Assembly (NCBI GenBank): GCA_027364875.1
Contig: DAHXON010000027.1
Coordinates: 1 to 37,048 of the forward strand
Reading direction: 5' to 3'
Source: Chloroflexota bacterium
GTDB taxonomy: Bacteria > Chloroflexota > Limnocylindria > Limnocylindrales > CSP1-4
Length of the DNA: 37,048 nucleotides
Positions 23,421 to 31,706 of the stretch are shown piece by piece. The translations under genes were made by a program, and so were the position numbers. Numbering within the stretch: the first letter of the stretch is position 1; every line of letters starts with the position of its first letter. A model generated the notes under the pieces. It was not told the DNA's origin and made no database searches. It worked only from the letters and a program-made list of their open reading frames with translations.

Positions 23421-23849
23421 ATGGCGCAGGCGAGACATTTCGTCGACATCGGCCGCCCCGTCGAGACGGTCTTCGCGTTCATGGCGGATGGCGAGAAGTG
23501 CCCGCAGTGGCGCTCCGGCATTCTCGACATCAAGCACATGTCGGGCGAAGGCGTCGGGGCGACGTACACCCAGGGCGTGCGGGGTCCGATGGGCCGCCGT
23601 GTCGCAGCTGACTATCGGATCACGGTCTTCGAGCCCAACCACCGGATTGAATTCCAGACGACGGCCGGGCCGGTTCGCCCTCACGGCCGCTACGACTTCG
23701 AGACCGTAGCTGGCGGCACGCGACTGACCTTCTCGCTCGACGCCGAGGTCAAAGGATTCCAGAAGCTACTGATGGGCTCGATGGTCCAGAAGACGATGGT
23801 CTCCGAAGTCACGGCCCTGGACAACGTCAAACGCATCCTGGAAGGCTGA
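23421..23849 (+). CDS. SRPBCC-family (polyketide cyclase/START-like) protein
   Basis: A 142-residue protein with the helix-grip fold pattern: ARHFVDIGRPVETVFAFMAD at the N-terminus, KCPQWRSGILDIKHMSGEGVG, central strands, and a C-terminal helix LLMGSMVQKTMVSEVTALDNVKRILEG. Such proteins bind hydrophobic ligands in a deep pocket; no specific activity can be named. The track starts at 23388, but GGAGG at 23411-23415 is spaced for the ATG at 23421. Confidence 0.85.
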   Translation: MAQARHFVDIGRPVETVFAFMADGEKCPQWRSGILDIKHMSGEGVGATYTQGVRGPMGRRVAADYRITVFEPNHRIEFQTTAGPVRPHGRYDFETVAGGTRLTFSLDAEVKGFQKLLMGSMVQKTMVSEVTALDNVKRILEG

Positions 23850-23889
23850 TCCAGGTTGCCAGGAACGGAGAGCGAGCAGAGGTCGCTAG

Positions 23890-24225
23890 ATGCAGATACC
23901 CAGGCCCAGCGATGCGGACAAGGCGCGGTTTCGGGCGCTCGTGCCTGACGATCCGACCGTCCAGGTCAAGCCGATGTTCGGCAACCTCGGAGCGTTTGTG
24001 AACGGCAACATGTTCATGGGCCTGTTCGGGTCGGACCTCGGAATCAAGCTCGCGCCTGTGGACGCGGCCGAGTTCCGCCTCATCGAGGGGGTTGGTCCGT
24101 TCGGCCCCGCCGAGCGGCCAATAGGCGGCTATCTCACCCTCCCGCCGTCGTTGACGGCCGCGGAGAGTGGCCGGTGGATAGCGCGGTCACTACATCACGT
24201 GGCGGCGCTGCCTCCCAGGAAGTGA
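23890..24225 (+). CDS. TfoX N-terminal domain protein
   Basis: A 111-residue protein matching the TfoX-N module: VKPMFGNLGAFVNGNMFMGLFGSDLGIKL, then GPFGPAERPIGGYLTLPPSLT and the C-terminal helix ESGRWIARSLHHVAALPPRK. Stand-alone TfoX-N proteins are widespread. Competence regulation is known only for longer TfoX/Sxy proteins, so no such role is claimed. It lies 40 bases after the SRPBCC gene and is likely co-transcribed. Confidence 0.85.
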   Translation: MQIPRPSDADKARFRALVPDDPTVQVKPMFGNLGAFVNGNMFMGLFGSDLGIKLAPVDAAEFRLIEGVGPFGPAERPIGGYLTLPPSLTAAESGRWIARSLHHVAALPPRK

Positions 24226-24521
24226 GAGGGCGCACGATGGGTGGCCGGGCGAGGCGGCCATGAGGCGTCCCGGGCCGACGCCATTTCCGCGCGGCCCGAC
24301 ATGTTAGGGAAGACCGCGGAGCATCGGGGCGAGATCCATCGATCCGTCGAGAAGCTCCGAGCGATTTCCGACATAGTCCACCGACTGCCGGTATTGTCTC
24401 GGTAAGACGGACGCCAGCTCGCCCGTCCGGTCAGACAATCCGCGGAGGCTCAGGGCTCGATGCCACATATCTGTGCGAGGGCATCTTGGGGGATGGTTGA
24501 GGGCCAGCGGATTTGTAAGCC
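24226..24521. other. Intergenic stretch before the hybrid kinase
   Basis: About 296 bases with no convincing gene. A TAA stop lies two codons before the GTG start of the kinase gene, fixing its 5' limit. Several weak, short inverted repeats occur (for example around GTCTCGGTAAGAC), but none has the shape of a terminator or a known operator. Confidence 0.4.
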
Positions 24522-26441
24522 GTGACGCCCGACGCAGGCAAGCAGCCTGCAGGCGTCGCTCGTGCGGAGGGCCGCCAGGGCTTCCGCTCGCTCTTTGAGA
24601 ACATGCATGAGGGTCTGGCTCTCTGTCAGATGATCTATGCGGACGGCAAGCCGATCGACTGGGTCTACCTCGACGTTAATGCGGCTTTCGAATCCCAGAC
24701 CGGACTCGAGGGCGTGGTGGGCCGACGCGTATCCGAGGTCATCCCGGGCCTCCGTGAGTCTGACCCGGACCTTTTCGCTACGTACGGTCGTGTCGCCGCC
24801 GGCGGGCCGTCGGAACGTTTCGAGACTCACGTTGCCGCCCTCGACATGTGGTTCTCGGTTGCCGCGTACTGTCCGGCGCCGGGCAAGTTCATGGCCGTAT
24901 TCGACGTGATCACCGAGCGCGTTCGAGCCGAGCGAGCACTGCGGAGCGCCAACGCGCTGTTGTCGCGAACCGAATCCGTTGCCCACGTGGGAAGCTGGCG
25001 GGTTCCGCTCGATGGCGGCATGCCGACCTGGTCGGCCGAGATGTACCGCATCTTCGGTCTCGATCCGTCCGCAGCAGCTTCCGATACGGCCGCGATCTGG
25101 CAAAAGGCGATCCATCCCGACGATGCACCCGCAGTCGCGGCCGCGCGAGCCCGAACGCTCGCCGGGGAAGTCCTCGCCATCGAGTACCGGATCATCTGTC
25201 CCAACGGCGATGTCCGCTGGCTGCACGGCGAGAGCGAACAGGAACTGGACGAGGGTGGATCCCCGATCGCTATCGTCGGCTTCGTTCAGGACGTCACCGA
25301 TCGCAAGAACGCGGAAGCGTCGCTCGCGCAATCGCAGAAGATGGAGGCAATAGGCCGTCTCGCCGGCGGTGTCGCTCATGACTTCAACAACCTTCTCACC
25401 GCAATCGGTGGCTACGCCCGGCTCCTCGAGTCCGACCTCGCCGCCGGATCCGGGAGTGCGGAGGATGCTGCCGAGATCCGGCGGGCTGCCGACCGCGCTG
25501 CAGTCCTCACAGCGCGATTGCTGGCATTCGCAGGCCGCCAGGACGTGAGGCCCGAGGCGATCGATCTCTCATCAGCGGTGAACCAGATGCTGCCCATGCT
25601 GAGGCGGATGATCCCCGAGCGGATCCAGGTTGTGGCGGACCTCCAAAACGTCGCCGCGGTCGAAGCCGATCCGGGCGAGGTGGATCAGATCATCCTCAAC
25701 CTGGCCATCAACGCCGCCGATGCCATACCGGATATCGGGCGACTCTCGATCGAGACAGAGATGGTCGAGCACGGCACGGCCTACGTTCTCAGCCACCCCG
25801 GTCGCGGCACCGGCCCCCACGTGCGGCTGCGCGTGTCCGACACCGGAATCGGGATGGACGAGAAGACGCGCTCGCGGATTTTCGAGCCCTTCTTCTCGAC
25901 CAAGCCTGTCGGTCGGGGCACAGGTCTTGGCCTGGCCACCGTCTACGGCGTAGTGACTCGCATCGGCGGTTCCATCGAGGTCAACTCTGCCACCGGGCTT
26001 GGCACTGTGATCGAGGTAGACCTGCCTTCGTCTGGTGTGCTGCCCGCCTCATCCCCCGAGCCCGCCTCTATGGCTCGCGCTGAGGGAACCGAGCGAATCA
26101 TGCTCGTCGAGGACGAGGACAGAGTCCGCCAGTTCACGGCGGCCGTCCTCGCCCGTCTCGGGTACGCGGTCCTGCAGGCGGCGAGCCCTGGGGAAGCGTT
26201 GAGGGTCGCGCCTACCGACTACGACGTCCTCGTCACCGACGTCGTCATGCCGGACCTGAACGGAGCCGAGCTCGCTCGAAAAGTGAGAGACATGCGGCCC
26301 GATCTACCTGTTCTGTTCATGTCCGGCTACTCACATGGGACGGCGGACCTACCAGTCGAGCCCGGGTTCGCTCTACTGGCCAAGCCGTTCACTCCGGTCG
26401 CCCTGGGGAGGGCAATCCGGCGACTTCTCGAAAGAGTCTGA
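24522..26441 (+). CDS. Hybrid sensor histidine kinase (PAS-PAS-HisKA-HATPase-REC)
   Basis: A 639-residue cytoplasmic kinase with no membrane helix. Two PAS regions ([25 protein letters not shown]; then [17 protein letters not shown] with PAC-like [12 protein letters not shown]) precede the dimerisation helix with phosphoacceptor His in [11 protein letters not shown]. HATPase motifs are [18 protein letters not shown] and [17 protein letters not shown]-terminal receiver ([10 protein letters not shown], Asp in [10 protein letters not shown], Lys in LLAKPFTP) completes it. The HDFNNLL box is typical of cytosolic PAS hybrid kinases that phosphorylate their own receiver. No output partner is nearby. 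Confidence 0.92.
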   Translation: MTPDAGKQPAGVARAEGRQGFRSLFENMHEGLALCQMIYADGKPIDWVYLDVNAAFESQTGLEGVVGRRVSEVIPGLRESDPDLFATYGRVAAGGPSERFETHVAALDMWFSVAAYCPAPGKFMAVFDVITERVRAERALRSANALLSRTESVAHVGSWRVPLDGGMPTWSAEMYRIFGLDPSAAASDTAAIWQKAIHPDDAPAVAAARARTLAGEVLAIEYRIICPNGDVRWLHGESEQELDEGGSPIAIVGFVQDVTDRKNAEASLAQSQKMEAIGRLAGGVAHDFNNLLTAIGGYARLLESDLAAGSGSAEDAAEIRRAADRAAVLTARLLAFAGRQDVRPEAIDLSSAVNQMLPMLRRMIPERIQVVADLQNVAAVEADPGEVDQIILNLAINAADAIPDIGRLSIETEMVEHGTAYVLSHPGRGTGPHVRLRVSDTGIGMDEKTRSRIFEPFFSTKPVGRGTGLGLATVYGVVTRIGGSIEVNSATGLGTVIEVDLPSSGVLPASSPEPASMARAEGTERIMLVEDEDRVRQFTAAVLARLGYAVLQAASPGEALRVAPTDYDVLVTDVVMPDLNGAELARKVRDMRPDLPVLFMSGYSHGTADLPVEPGFALLAKPFTPVALGRAIRRLLERV

Positions 26442-26664
26442 GCGGCCTGGGTCTCGGAACGGGCCGATCAGCATTGTCCTGACGGTCGTGATCGTCATCC
26501 TCGTCGGCTACCTCTCGATCAGCGGCAAGGGTGCTGCCGACGACTCCGAAACGATCGAGAGCTGAGCTACTGCCCTTGCCCCATAATCAGTCACCCCTGG
26601 TCGCTCGCTCCTCACAGGCGCCCTCGCCTCGCGGTAGATAGGCCGCTTTACTCGGCGGCCCTGG

Positions 26665-26670
26665 TATCGT
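26665..26670 (+). promoter_or_regulatory. Extended -10 of the first esterase gene
   Basis: TGGTATCGT contains an extended -10 (TGn then TATCGT). The ATG at 26679 follows after 8 bases, leaving no room for a Shine-Dalgarno, so this would be another leaderless or nearly leaderless start. An inverted repeat GGCCGC/GCGGCC (26641-26660) sits just upstream. Confidence 0.4.
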
Positions 26671-26678
26671 CTGCCTGT

Positions 26679-27808
26679 ATGAGCGATCCGTTGTCCAGAC
26701 TCGGTTCGGGGCCTCCATCTGGCGGCCACCGACGCCAGGTCCTCGTCGGCTTCTTGCTCGTTCTGTTTGTCGTCGTGGTGTCTGCGTGCTCCAATACCGG
26801 GAGCCCGCGCCGGTCACGCCCACGCCTGCGGGCGTTGAGACGATCTCGCCTTCTGGCAGCACGACCTCGCCGCTCCTAACCAGCTCGCCCACACCCGAGG
26901 CCCAGCAGACGATCTCGCCCGAGCCCAGTGCGCTGCCCTCGGACACCCCCACCAACGGTCCTACGCCCCACAATCCCAAACCCTGGCTCGCCTGGAAGCC
27001 GAAGGGCAAGGGTGAAGTGCTGAAATCCATCAACTTGCCGCCGCCCTGGATCGGCGGCACGCGGACGACGGAGGACTTCGGGGTATACACGCCGCCCGGC
27101 TACAACCCTCAGGGGACACGTCACTACCCGGTAGTCTACGAAGCGCCCAGCCCATTCAAGTTGTGGAACAACGAGACGAACGCCGTCCAGGCGCTCGACT
27201 CGCTCATCGACGCGGGGACCATCCCGGCCATGATCGTCGTCTTCATCGACGAGTGGGGCGCACCGTACCCGGACACAGAGTGCGCCGACTCGGTCGACGG
27301 CAAGATGTGGATGGAGACCTTCATCTCCAGAACCGTCGTGGACTACGTCGACGCGCACTACCTCACGATCCGCAAGTCCGCAGCCCGGGCAGTCATGGGT
27401 ATGTCTACGGGTGGCTTCTGTGCGGCGATGCTCACCCTCCGACATCCGAGCGTCTTCGGTTCCTCGATTTCGTTTTCTGGCTACTACCAGGCGGGGACCG
27501 TGAGCGCCACGTCCGCCCGTCCCTTCGGCAATCAGCCTGCCGTCCTGCAAGCCCACTCGCCTCTGTATCTGGTTGGCGAGATCCCGCCGGCCGACCGCTC
27601 GAGCCTCTACTTCGTCGTCGTCGCCGATCCGAACCAGGCGTACTACGGACCGCAAGCTACAGCCTTCGAGAAGGCCCTCAAGGCGGACAAGTACCCGTAC
27701 ACCCCGATCGTCTCGGCCTATGGGCACGGCTGGCCCCAGGTCCGCCACGAATTCCAAGGAGCCCTGGAGCACTGGGCTGCCAGGCTCGCGTTCGAGGGGG
27801 TCCTCTAG
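26679..27808 (+). pseudogene. Frameshifted lipoprotein esterase (paralogue 1)
   Basis: From the ATG at 26679 the frame encodes a lipoprotein signal (RRQVLVGFLLVLFVVVVSAC) and then loses sense. One base off, from 26786, the frame continues as a Pro/Thr/Ser linker (APVTPTPAGVETISPSG) and a full PF00756-type esterase: YTPPGYNPQGTRHYPVVYEA, ECADSVDG, nucleophile elbow GMSTGGFCA (Ser207 in the 26786 numbering), a Glu-containing helix and HGWPQVRHEF with the likely His. A missing or extra base between about 26800 and 26820 separates signal and enzyme. It could be a real mutation or a sequencing error. The esterase domain itself is intact and close to the two paralogues downstream. Confidence 0.7.
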
Positions 27809-28112
27809 GCGGATTGGCTGCTACACGCGACAGTCTTCGACGCCCAAGATCCGAGGCATATCGGTCACCCGGCCTCGTCTTGCGCACTTCGATGAGGGCC
27901 TCGGCTCGCCCATCGTAGCGGGCTGTGAGGCTGGCGCCGGGCCCGTCGTTCTCACCTTGCTGGAGGGTCAGATAGCAGATTCCACAAACCAATTCGATCA
28001 GGGGCCCGACGATCTTGCTCCTGGCTTGCCGATCGATCCGATGCGGGGAGCCAGACGCGAGGACGTAGACATCGTTGGCCGGCCCGCAGGTCGATGGAAC
28101 CATGATGATCAC
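27678..28112 (-). CDS. Low-confidence hypothetical ORF in the gap after esterase 1
   Basis: The 396-base gap between esterase genes 1 and 2 holds only this antisense frame. Its first ~80 residues (MIIMVPSTCGPANDVYVLASG, KIVGPLIELVCGICYLTLQQG) have mixed composition that looks protein-like, and GAAGAGA lies before a GTG two codons upstream of the ATG. The last ~45 residues run antisense through the end of the esterase and are Arg/Pro-rich. No family is recognised; it may be a decayed gene. Confidence 0.25.
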   Translation of the reverse strand: MIIMVPSTCGPANDVYVLASGSPHRIDRQARSKIVGPLIELVCGICYLTLQQGENDGPGASLTARYDGRAEALIEVRKTRPGDRYASDLGRRRLSRVAANPPRGPPRTRAWQPSAPGLLGIRGGPGASRAHRPRRSGCTGTCPP

Positions 28113-28204
28113 AAGAGCGTCTCTTCAGATAGACTTCAGGGGTGACCCGGAGGGGCTACCCGTGATTCAGTATGTTGTGAGCAGGGGTTCTGGGTAGGGT
28201 TCAT

Positions 28205-29863
28205 GTGAACTCGAGGGTGGGTGGTCAGGGTTCTGGTCGAAAGGCGCGCGTGGCTCTGCTCGCCCTTCTCCGTCGTCGCCAAGTCGAGTCGATGAGGCCA
28301 CTTGGAGCCGTGCTTCGGCGGTTTCTCAGCCGGACGCCGCTGATCAATGCGACCGTTGTGTCAGTCGTAGTCTCGGCTGCCATCGTCTCCGGGGCGACGG
28401 ACACCAGCAACACCACGCTCGTGCTCATGGGATTCGATGCAGACCGCGCCCAGCTGATCACGGCGCTGCTGGTAGGTGGGGTCGCCGCCGCGGCGGCTGC
28501 GCTAGCCACGGGCAGGATCGGCCAGGCAACTCTCGGCGGCCTGGTCGGTTTCGCCGTTCTCTTCGGCCGCACTTTCCTCCACGAGACCCGTGATGCGCTG
28601 GCCTCGAACGGGGCCTACGGTTCTTTCGATCTCAGTGGGTGGCTGCTGACGTTCCTGACCCTGATCACAATCGGAGTGATCGCGAGTTGGGTCGGAGGTG
28701 CGGCCGCGTCTACTCTTCGCCCGGGGCTCATAGAGGCCGTGTCAGCCGTCGATGCATCCATTCGGAGCAGGCGCCTTGCGCGCCGGCTGTTCGAGCGGCC
28801 CCTGATCGTGGTTCTTGTGCTGGCGCTTCTGTTGACAACTGTCCCGGTTTTCGGGGACATGGTGAACTACACGCCAGACTCTCGGATGCTCGATGGCGGA
28901 CCGCCGCCGGCGGGACTGATCCCCGTCGAATCCTCCGAGTCCCCTGGGCCGGCCGCCGCAACCGCGTCTCCCGAGGAATCCACCTTAGCAACCGCCAGCC
29001 CACTGGTCCACTCAACCGACTCGCAGCTCAGCCCGATGCCCCGGCCGTCGCGGCCACCGTCCGGGACTGGCGCTGTCACGTCGGCCGCGCTGCCGGCCCC
29101 GTGGAAGGCCGGCTCCGTCTCGACCGCTGAGATCGCCATCTACACCCCGCCCGGCTACGCCGCGGGAGGCCCGCGCCGCTATCCGGTCTTGTACGAGGCC
29201 CCCACAAGCTATGAGGCATGGGACAGGGCCACCAACGTCCGGTCGGTCCTAGACACGCTCATTGACGCTGGCGCCATTCCGCCGATGATCGCGGTCTTCA
29301 TCGACGGCAGCCGCGGACCCTACCCCGACTCCGAATGCGCCGATTCGGTTGACGGCCGGGAGTGGATGGACACCCACATAAGCGACACCGTGGTTTCCTA
29401 TGTGGATTCACATTTCGCAACCATCGCCCGCAGGGAAGCTCGCGCCGTCATCGGCTTCTCGCAAGGCGGCTACTGCGCAGCAATACTCGCGCTCCGCCAC
29501 CCGACCGTCTATGGAACCTCGATCCCGATCTCCGGCTATTTCCGGGCAGCCAAGGGGGACGCGAGTTCGTGGCTTCCGTTTGGCAGGAATGCGGCCGCGC
29601 TCGCCGCCGCTTCACCTATGGACGTCGCCCCCAAGATCCCGCGAAACGAGCGAAAAGCGCTGCTTTTCATCGTCGTCGCCTCGCCTGGCCAACCGTTCTA
29701 CGGTGCCGAGGCCGCTGCGTTCGAGAATCTTCTGGCCAAGCAGGGTTATCGATACCTGACTCGCGATTCCAGCATGTCGCACGGATGGGTTCAGGTCCGG
29801 GAGCAGTTCCCGGCTGCCGTCGAAGCTTGGGCGTCGCATCTGGCCGAGGAGGGCGTGGCGTGA
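28205..29863 (+). CDS. Membrane-anchored esterase (paralogue 2), multi-TM plus PF00756 domain
   Basis: A 552-residue protein. Residues ~35-235 contain four or five helices (TPLINATVVSVVVSAAIV; LVLMGFDADRAQLITALLVGG; GWLLTFLTLITIGVIASWVGG; PLIVVLVLALLLTTVPVFGD). A Ser/Pro-rich linker (~245-300) leads to an extracytoplasmic esterase domain: YTPPGYAAGGPRRYPVLYEA, ECADSVDG, nucleophile Ser419 in GFSQGGYCA, Glu in AAAFENLL, and HGWVQVREQF. The family covers acyl esterases and antigen-85-like acyltransferases. The GTG start follows GGGTAGGG; an ATG at 28292 is an alternative. It directly precedes the DUF2156 synthase, and both ends of the gap overlap a tiny ORF. Confidence 0.82.
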   Translation: MNSRVGGQGSGRKARVALLALLRRRQVESMRPLGAVLRRFLSRTPLINATVVSVVVSAAIVSGATDTSNTTLVLMGFDADRAQLITALLVGGVAAAAAALATGRIGQATLGGLVGFAVLFGRTFLHETRDALASNGAYGSFDLSGWLLTFLTLITIGVIASWVGGAAASTLRPGLIEAVSAVDASIRSRRLARRLFERPLIVVLVLALLLTTVPVFGDMVNYTPDSRMLDGGPPPAGLIPVESSESPGPAAATASPEESTLATASPLVHSTDSQLSPMPRPSRPPSGTGAVTSAALPAPWKAGSVSTAEIAIYTPPGYAAGGPRRYPVLYEAPTSYEAWDRATNVRSVLDTLIDAGAIPPMIAVFIDGSRGPYPDSECADSVDGREWMDTHISDTVVSYVDSHFATIARREARAVIGFSQGGYCAAILALRHPTVYGTSIPISGYFRAAKGDASSWLPFGRNAAALAAASPMDVAPKIPRNERKALLFIVVASPGQPFYGAEAAAFENLLAKQGYRYLTRDSSMSHGWVQVREQFPAAVEAWASHLAEEGVA

Positions 29864-29970
29864 ACCGTGGCCAGACTCTGACATCCATTCCCGAGGCGGC
29901 GGTAGAGCAGCCGGGCCGCAGACCACGCGGCTGTCATCCGTCTCGCGCGATCGCGGGGATGCTGCGATGA
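29860..29970 (+). CDS. Possible 36-residue coupling ORF between esterase 2 and the synthase
   Basis: A GTG overlapping the esterase stop (GTGA) opens a frame NRGQTLTSIPEAAVEQPGRR ending CHPSRAIAGMLR, whose stop overlaps the synthase ATG (ATGA). Both 4-base overlaps are typical of translational coupling. The composition (Arg, Pro, no hydrophobic core) does not look like a folded protein, so it may only carry ribosomes across the gap. Confidence 0.3.
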   Translation: MNRGQTLTSIPEAAVEQPGRRPRGCHPSRAIAGMLR

Positions 29971-31706
29971 CGGTGATCCGGACAGGAGAGACCCGGGGCC
30001 GGCCTCGCGGCCGCCGGCCATTCCGTATGGCGGTCCGGGCCTCGGAGTCCGCGCCCGTGATTCTCCTGGCCGTCAGCACCCTGGCCGCCGCAGCGTACTT
30101 CTTCACGTTTCTCCGGCCCGTGGCCAATTCGCTGGATGTGATCCTGCCTATCGATCCGTCCGACACGGATCCAAACCTCGCGGTCCTCTCGGCGGTCGGC
30201 CTCGCAGCGTTGACAGTCGGGCTTTTCCGCGGCAAAGCAGTGGCCTGGTGGTTCGTCATGGCCACGCTGACAGCGTCGCTGCTCGTCCAGGCCGCGGCTT
30301 TCTCACATCCGCTCGGGGTGGTCATTGTTGGCGGTTTGCTGGCCATTCTTCTCGCGGACCGGCGCCGGTACGTAGTCGAGACGGGAATCGGCTCACGTCG
30401 GATCATCGTCGGGTTGATCCTCGTGGGCGTCGTCGTCATCGGTCTCGAGGCCTCCTTGGTCATCGCCGCGACCGGAGACTGGCCCCGACCCCTGTCGGCC
30501 GCCAGCGACATCACCGCGGCCATCGGTGACGCGTTCGGTCTGAGCGATGACGGCGCCAGCCAGGTCCTGCGGCAGACCAGCCGCGAGGCAATCCTGGGCC
30601 TCCTGCTCTTCGCTTCGCGGTTGCCCATTGTGCTGGCCGCGCTCGGGGTCCTGAGCCGCGTGCCCGAGCCGCCTCGCGATCCCACGACGACGGCTCGCGC
30701 TCGGGAGATTGCCGAGCGCTACGGCTGCGGCGCCCTCCTGCCGTTCCAGCTCGGCGATGACAAGCTCATCTACTCCCCGGCCGACGCCGAGGGACTTGTG
30801 GTCTACGGCCTTGTCGGGCGGACCGCTGTGGTGCTGGGCGACCCGATCGGTTCGCCCGAAGCCGCGCCCAGGGTATTCGGCGATTTCCTGGAGCAGTGCC
30901 ACAGGCTAGACCGCGTCCCGATCGTCTACCAGGCCGGCGTCGTCGGACGCTCGATGCTGCGTGGGGCTGGCTTCCGGCTCTTCAAGGTGGGCGAGGAAGC
31001 TCTCATCGACCTGTCAGGCTTCGACACGAGCGGACCGAGGCGCGCGAACCTGCGCCACACGATCACTCGCTGCCGCAAGGACGGTGTGGTCATCCGTTGG
31101 TTCCCGAGCGGCATCCCGGCCGACGAGGCTGCTGTGCTTGACGATCTCGCGGAGATCGATGCCAGCTGGCACGAGAAGGCCGGCCCTCGACTCGGTTTCA
31201 CCGTCAGCCATTTCGACCGGGCAACACTGGCATGGCAACCAACCTCGGTTGCGATCGGCCCAAACGGGCGTGCGCTGGCCTTCACCACCTACCGCAAGAC
31301 CGGCGTGGACGGAGGTTGGGTTCTGGACCTGATGCGCCGCGGTTGCGACGGGCCCCCAGGCGCTGTGGAAGCATGTATATCGGAGGCTGCCATGGCCTTC
31401 CGCGACGTCGGGGCGAAGACCCTCTCGCTTGGGCTCGCGCCACTTGCCGGCCTCGATGTCTCGAGCTCCGCGTTCGAGGAGCGACTGCTGGCCGTCGGCG
31501 GCAGGCTCGTCCGCCGCTGGTATGACGTGACGGGCCTGGCCCGCTTCAAGAACAAGTTCGACCCGTACTGGATACCGCGCTATGGCGCCATCCGCCACCG
31601 CCGCGACGTTGTCGGTTTTGTGGTCAGCCTGCTTTGGATCCACCTCGCCGGCGCCGTCCGCCTTCCCGGTCGCTCGCGCGAGGAGAGGGAGGCCGCAGCC
31701 GCATGA
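29967..31706 (+). CDS. MprF-like membrane aminoacyl-lipid synthase (DUF2156)
   Basis: A 579-residue protein with about six N-terminal helices (residues ~25-230), followed by a cytoplasmic DUF2156 domain: YGCGALLPFQLGDDKLIYSP, AVVLGDPIGSPEAA, SMLRGAGFRLFKVGEEALIDL, LRHTITRCRKDGVVI, and a C-terminal RWYDVTGLARFKNKFDPYW. This is the dual-GNAT catalytic region of MprF/LysX-type enzymes, which move an amino acid from aminoacyl-tRNA to phosphatidylglycerol or another lipid. It has fewer helices than full MprF flippases, and no tRNA synthetase domain as in LysX. The amino acid and lipid are unknown. The stop overlaps the ATG of esterase 3. Confidence 0.85.
   Translation: MTVIRTGETRGRPRGRRPFRMAVRASESAPVILLAVSTLAAAAYFFTFLRPVANSLDVILPIDPSDTDPNLAVLSAVGLAALTVGLFRGKAVAWWFVMATLTASLLVQAAAFSHPLGVVIVGGLLAILLADRRRYVVETGIGSRRIIVGLILVGVVVIGLEASLVIAATGDWPRPLSAASDITAAIGDAFGLSDDGASQVLRQTSREAILGLLLFASRLPIVLAALGVLSRVPEPPRDPTTTARAREIAERYGCGALLPFQLGDDKLIYSPADAEGLVVYGLVGRTAVVLGDPIGSPEAAPRVFGDFLEQCHRLDRVPIVYQAGVVGRSMLRGAGFRLFKVGEEALIDLSGFDTSGPRRANLRHTITRCRKDGVVIRWFPSGIPADEAAVLDDLAEIDASWHEKAGPRLGFTVSHFDRATLAWQPTSVAIGPNGRALAFTTYRKTGVDGGWVLDLMRRGCDGPPGAVEACISEAAMAFRDVGAKTLSLGLAPLAGLDVSSSAFEERLLAVGGRLVRRWYDVTGLARFKNKFDPYWIPRYGAIRHRRDVVGFVVSLLWIHLAGAVRLPGRSREEREAAAA

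Noticed and set aside
23251-23709. ORF overlapping the SRPBCC start region
   Set aside because: Arg/Ser-rich alternative frame of the SRPBCC gene and the Crp remnant; no protein-like features.
26335-26565. Small ORF ending in a hydrophobic helix (IVLTVVIVILVGYLSISGKG)
   Set aside because: Most of it overlaps the kinase gene in another frame, and the part after 26441 has no good start codon or ribosome site. The hydrophobic end may be a gene relic, but support is too thin.
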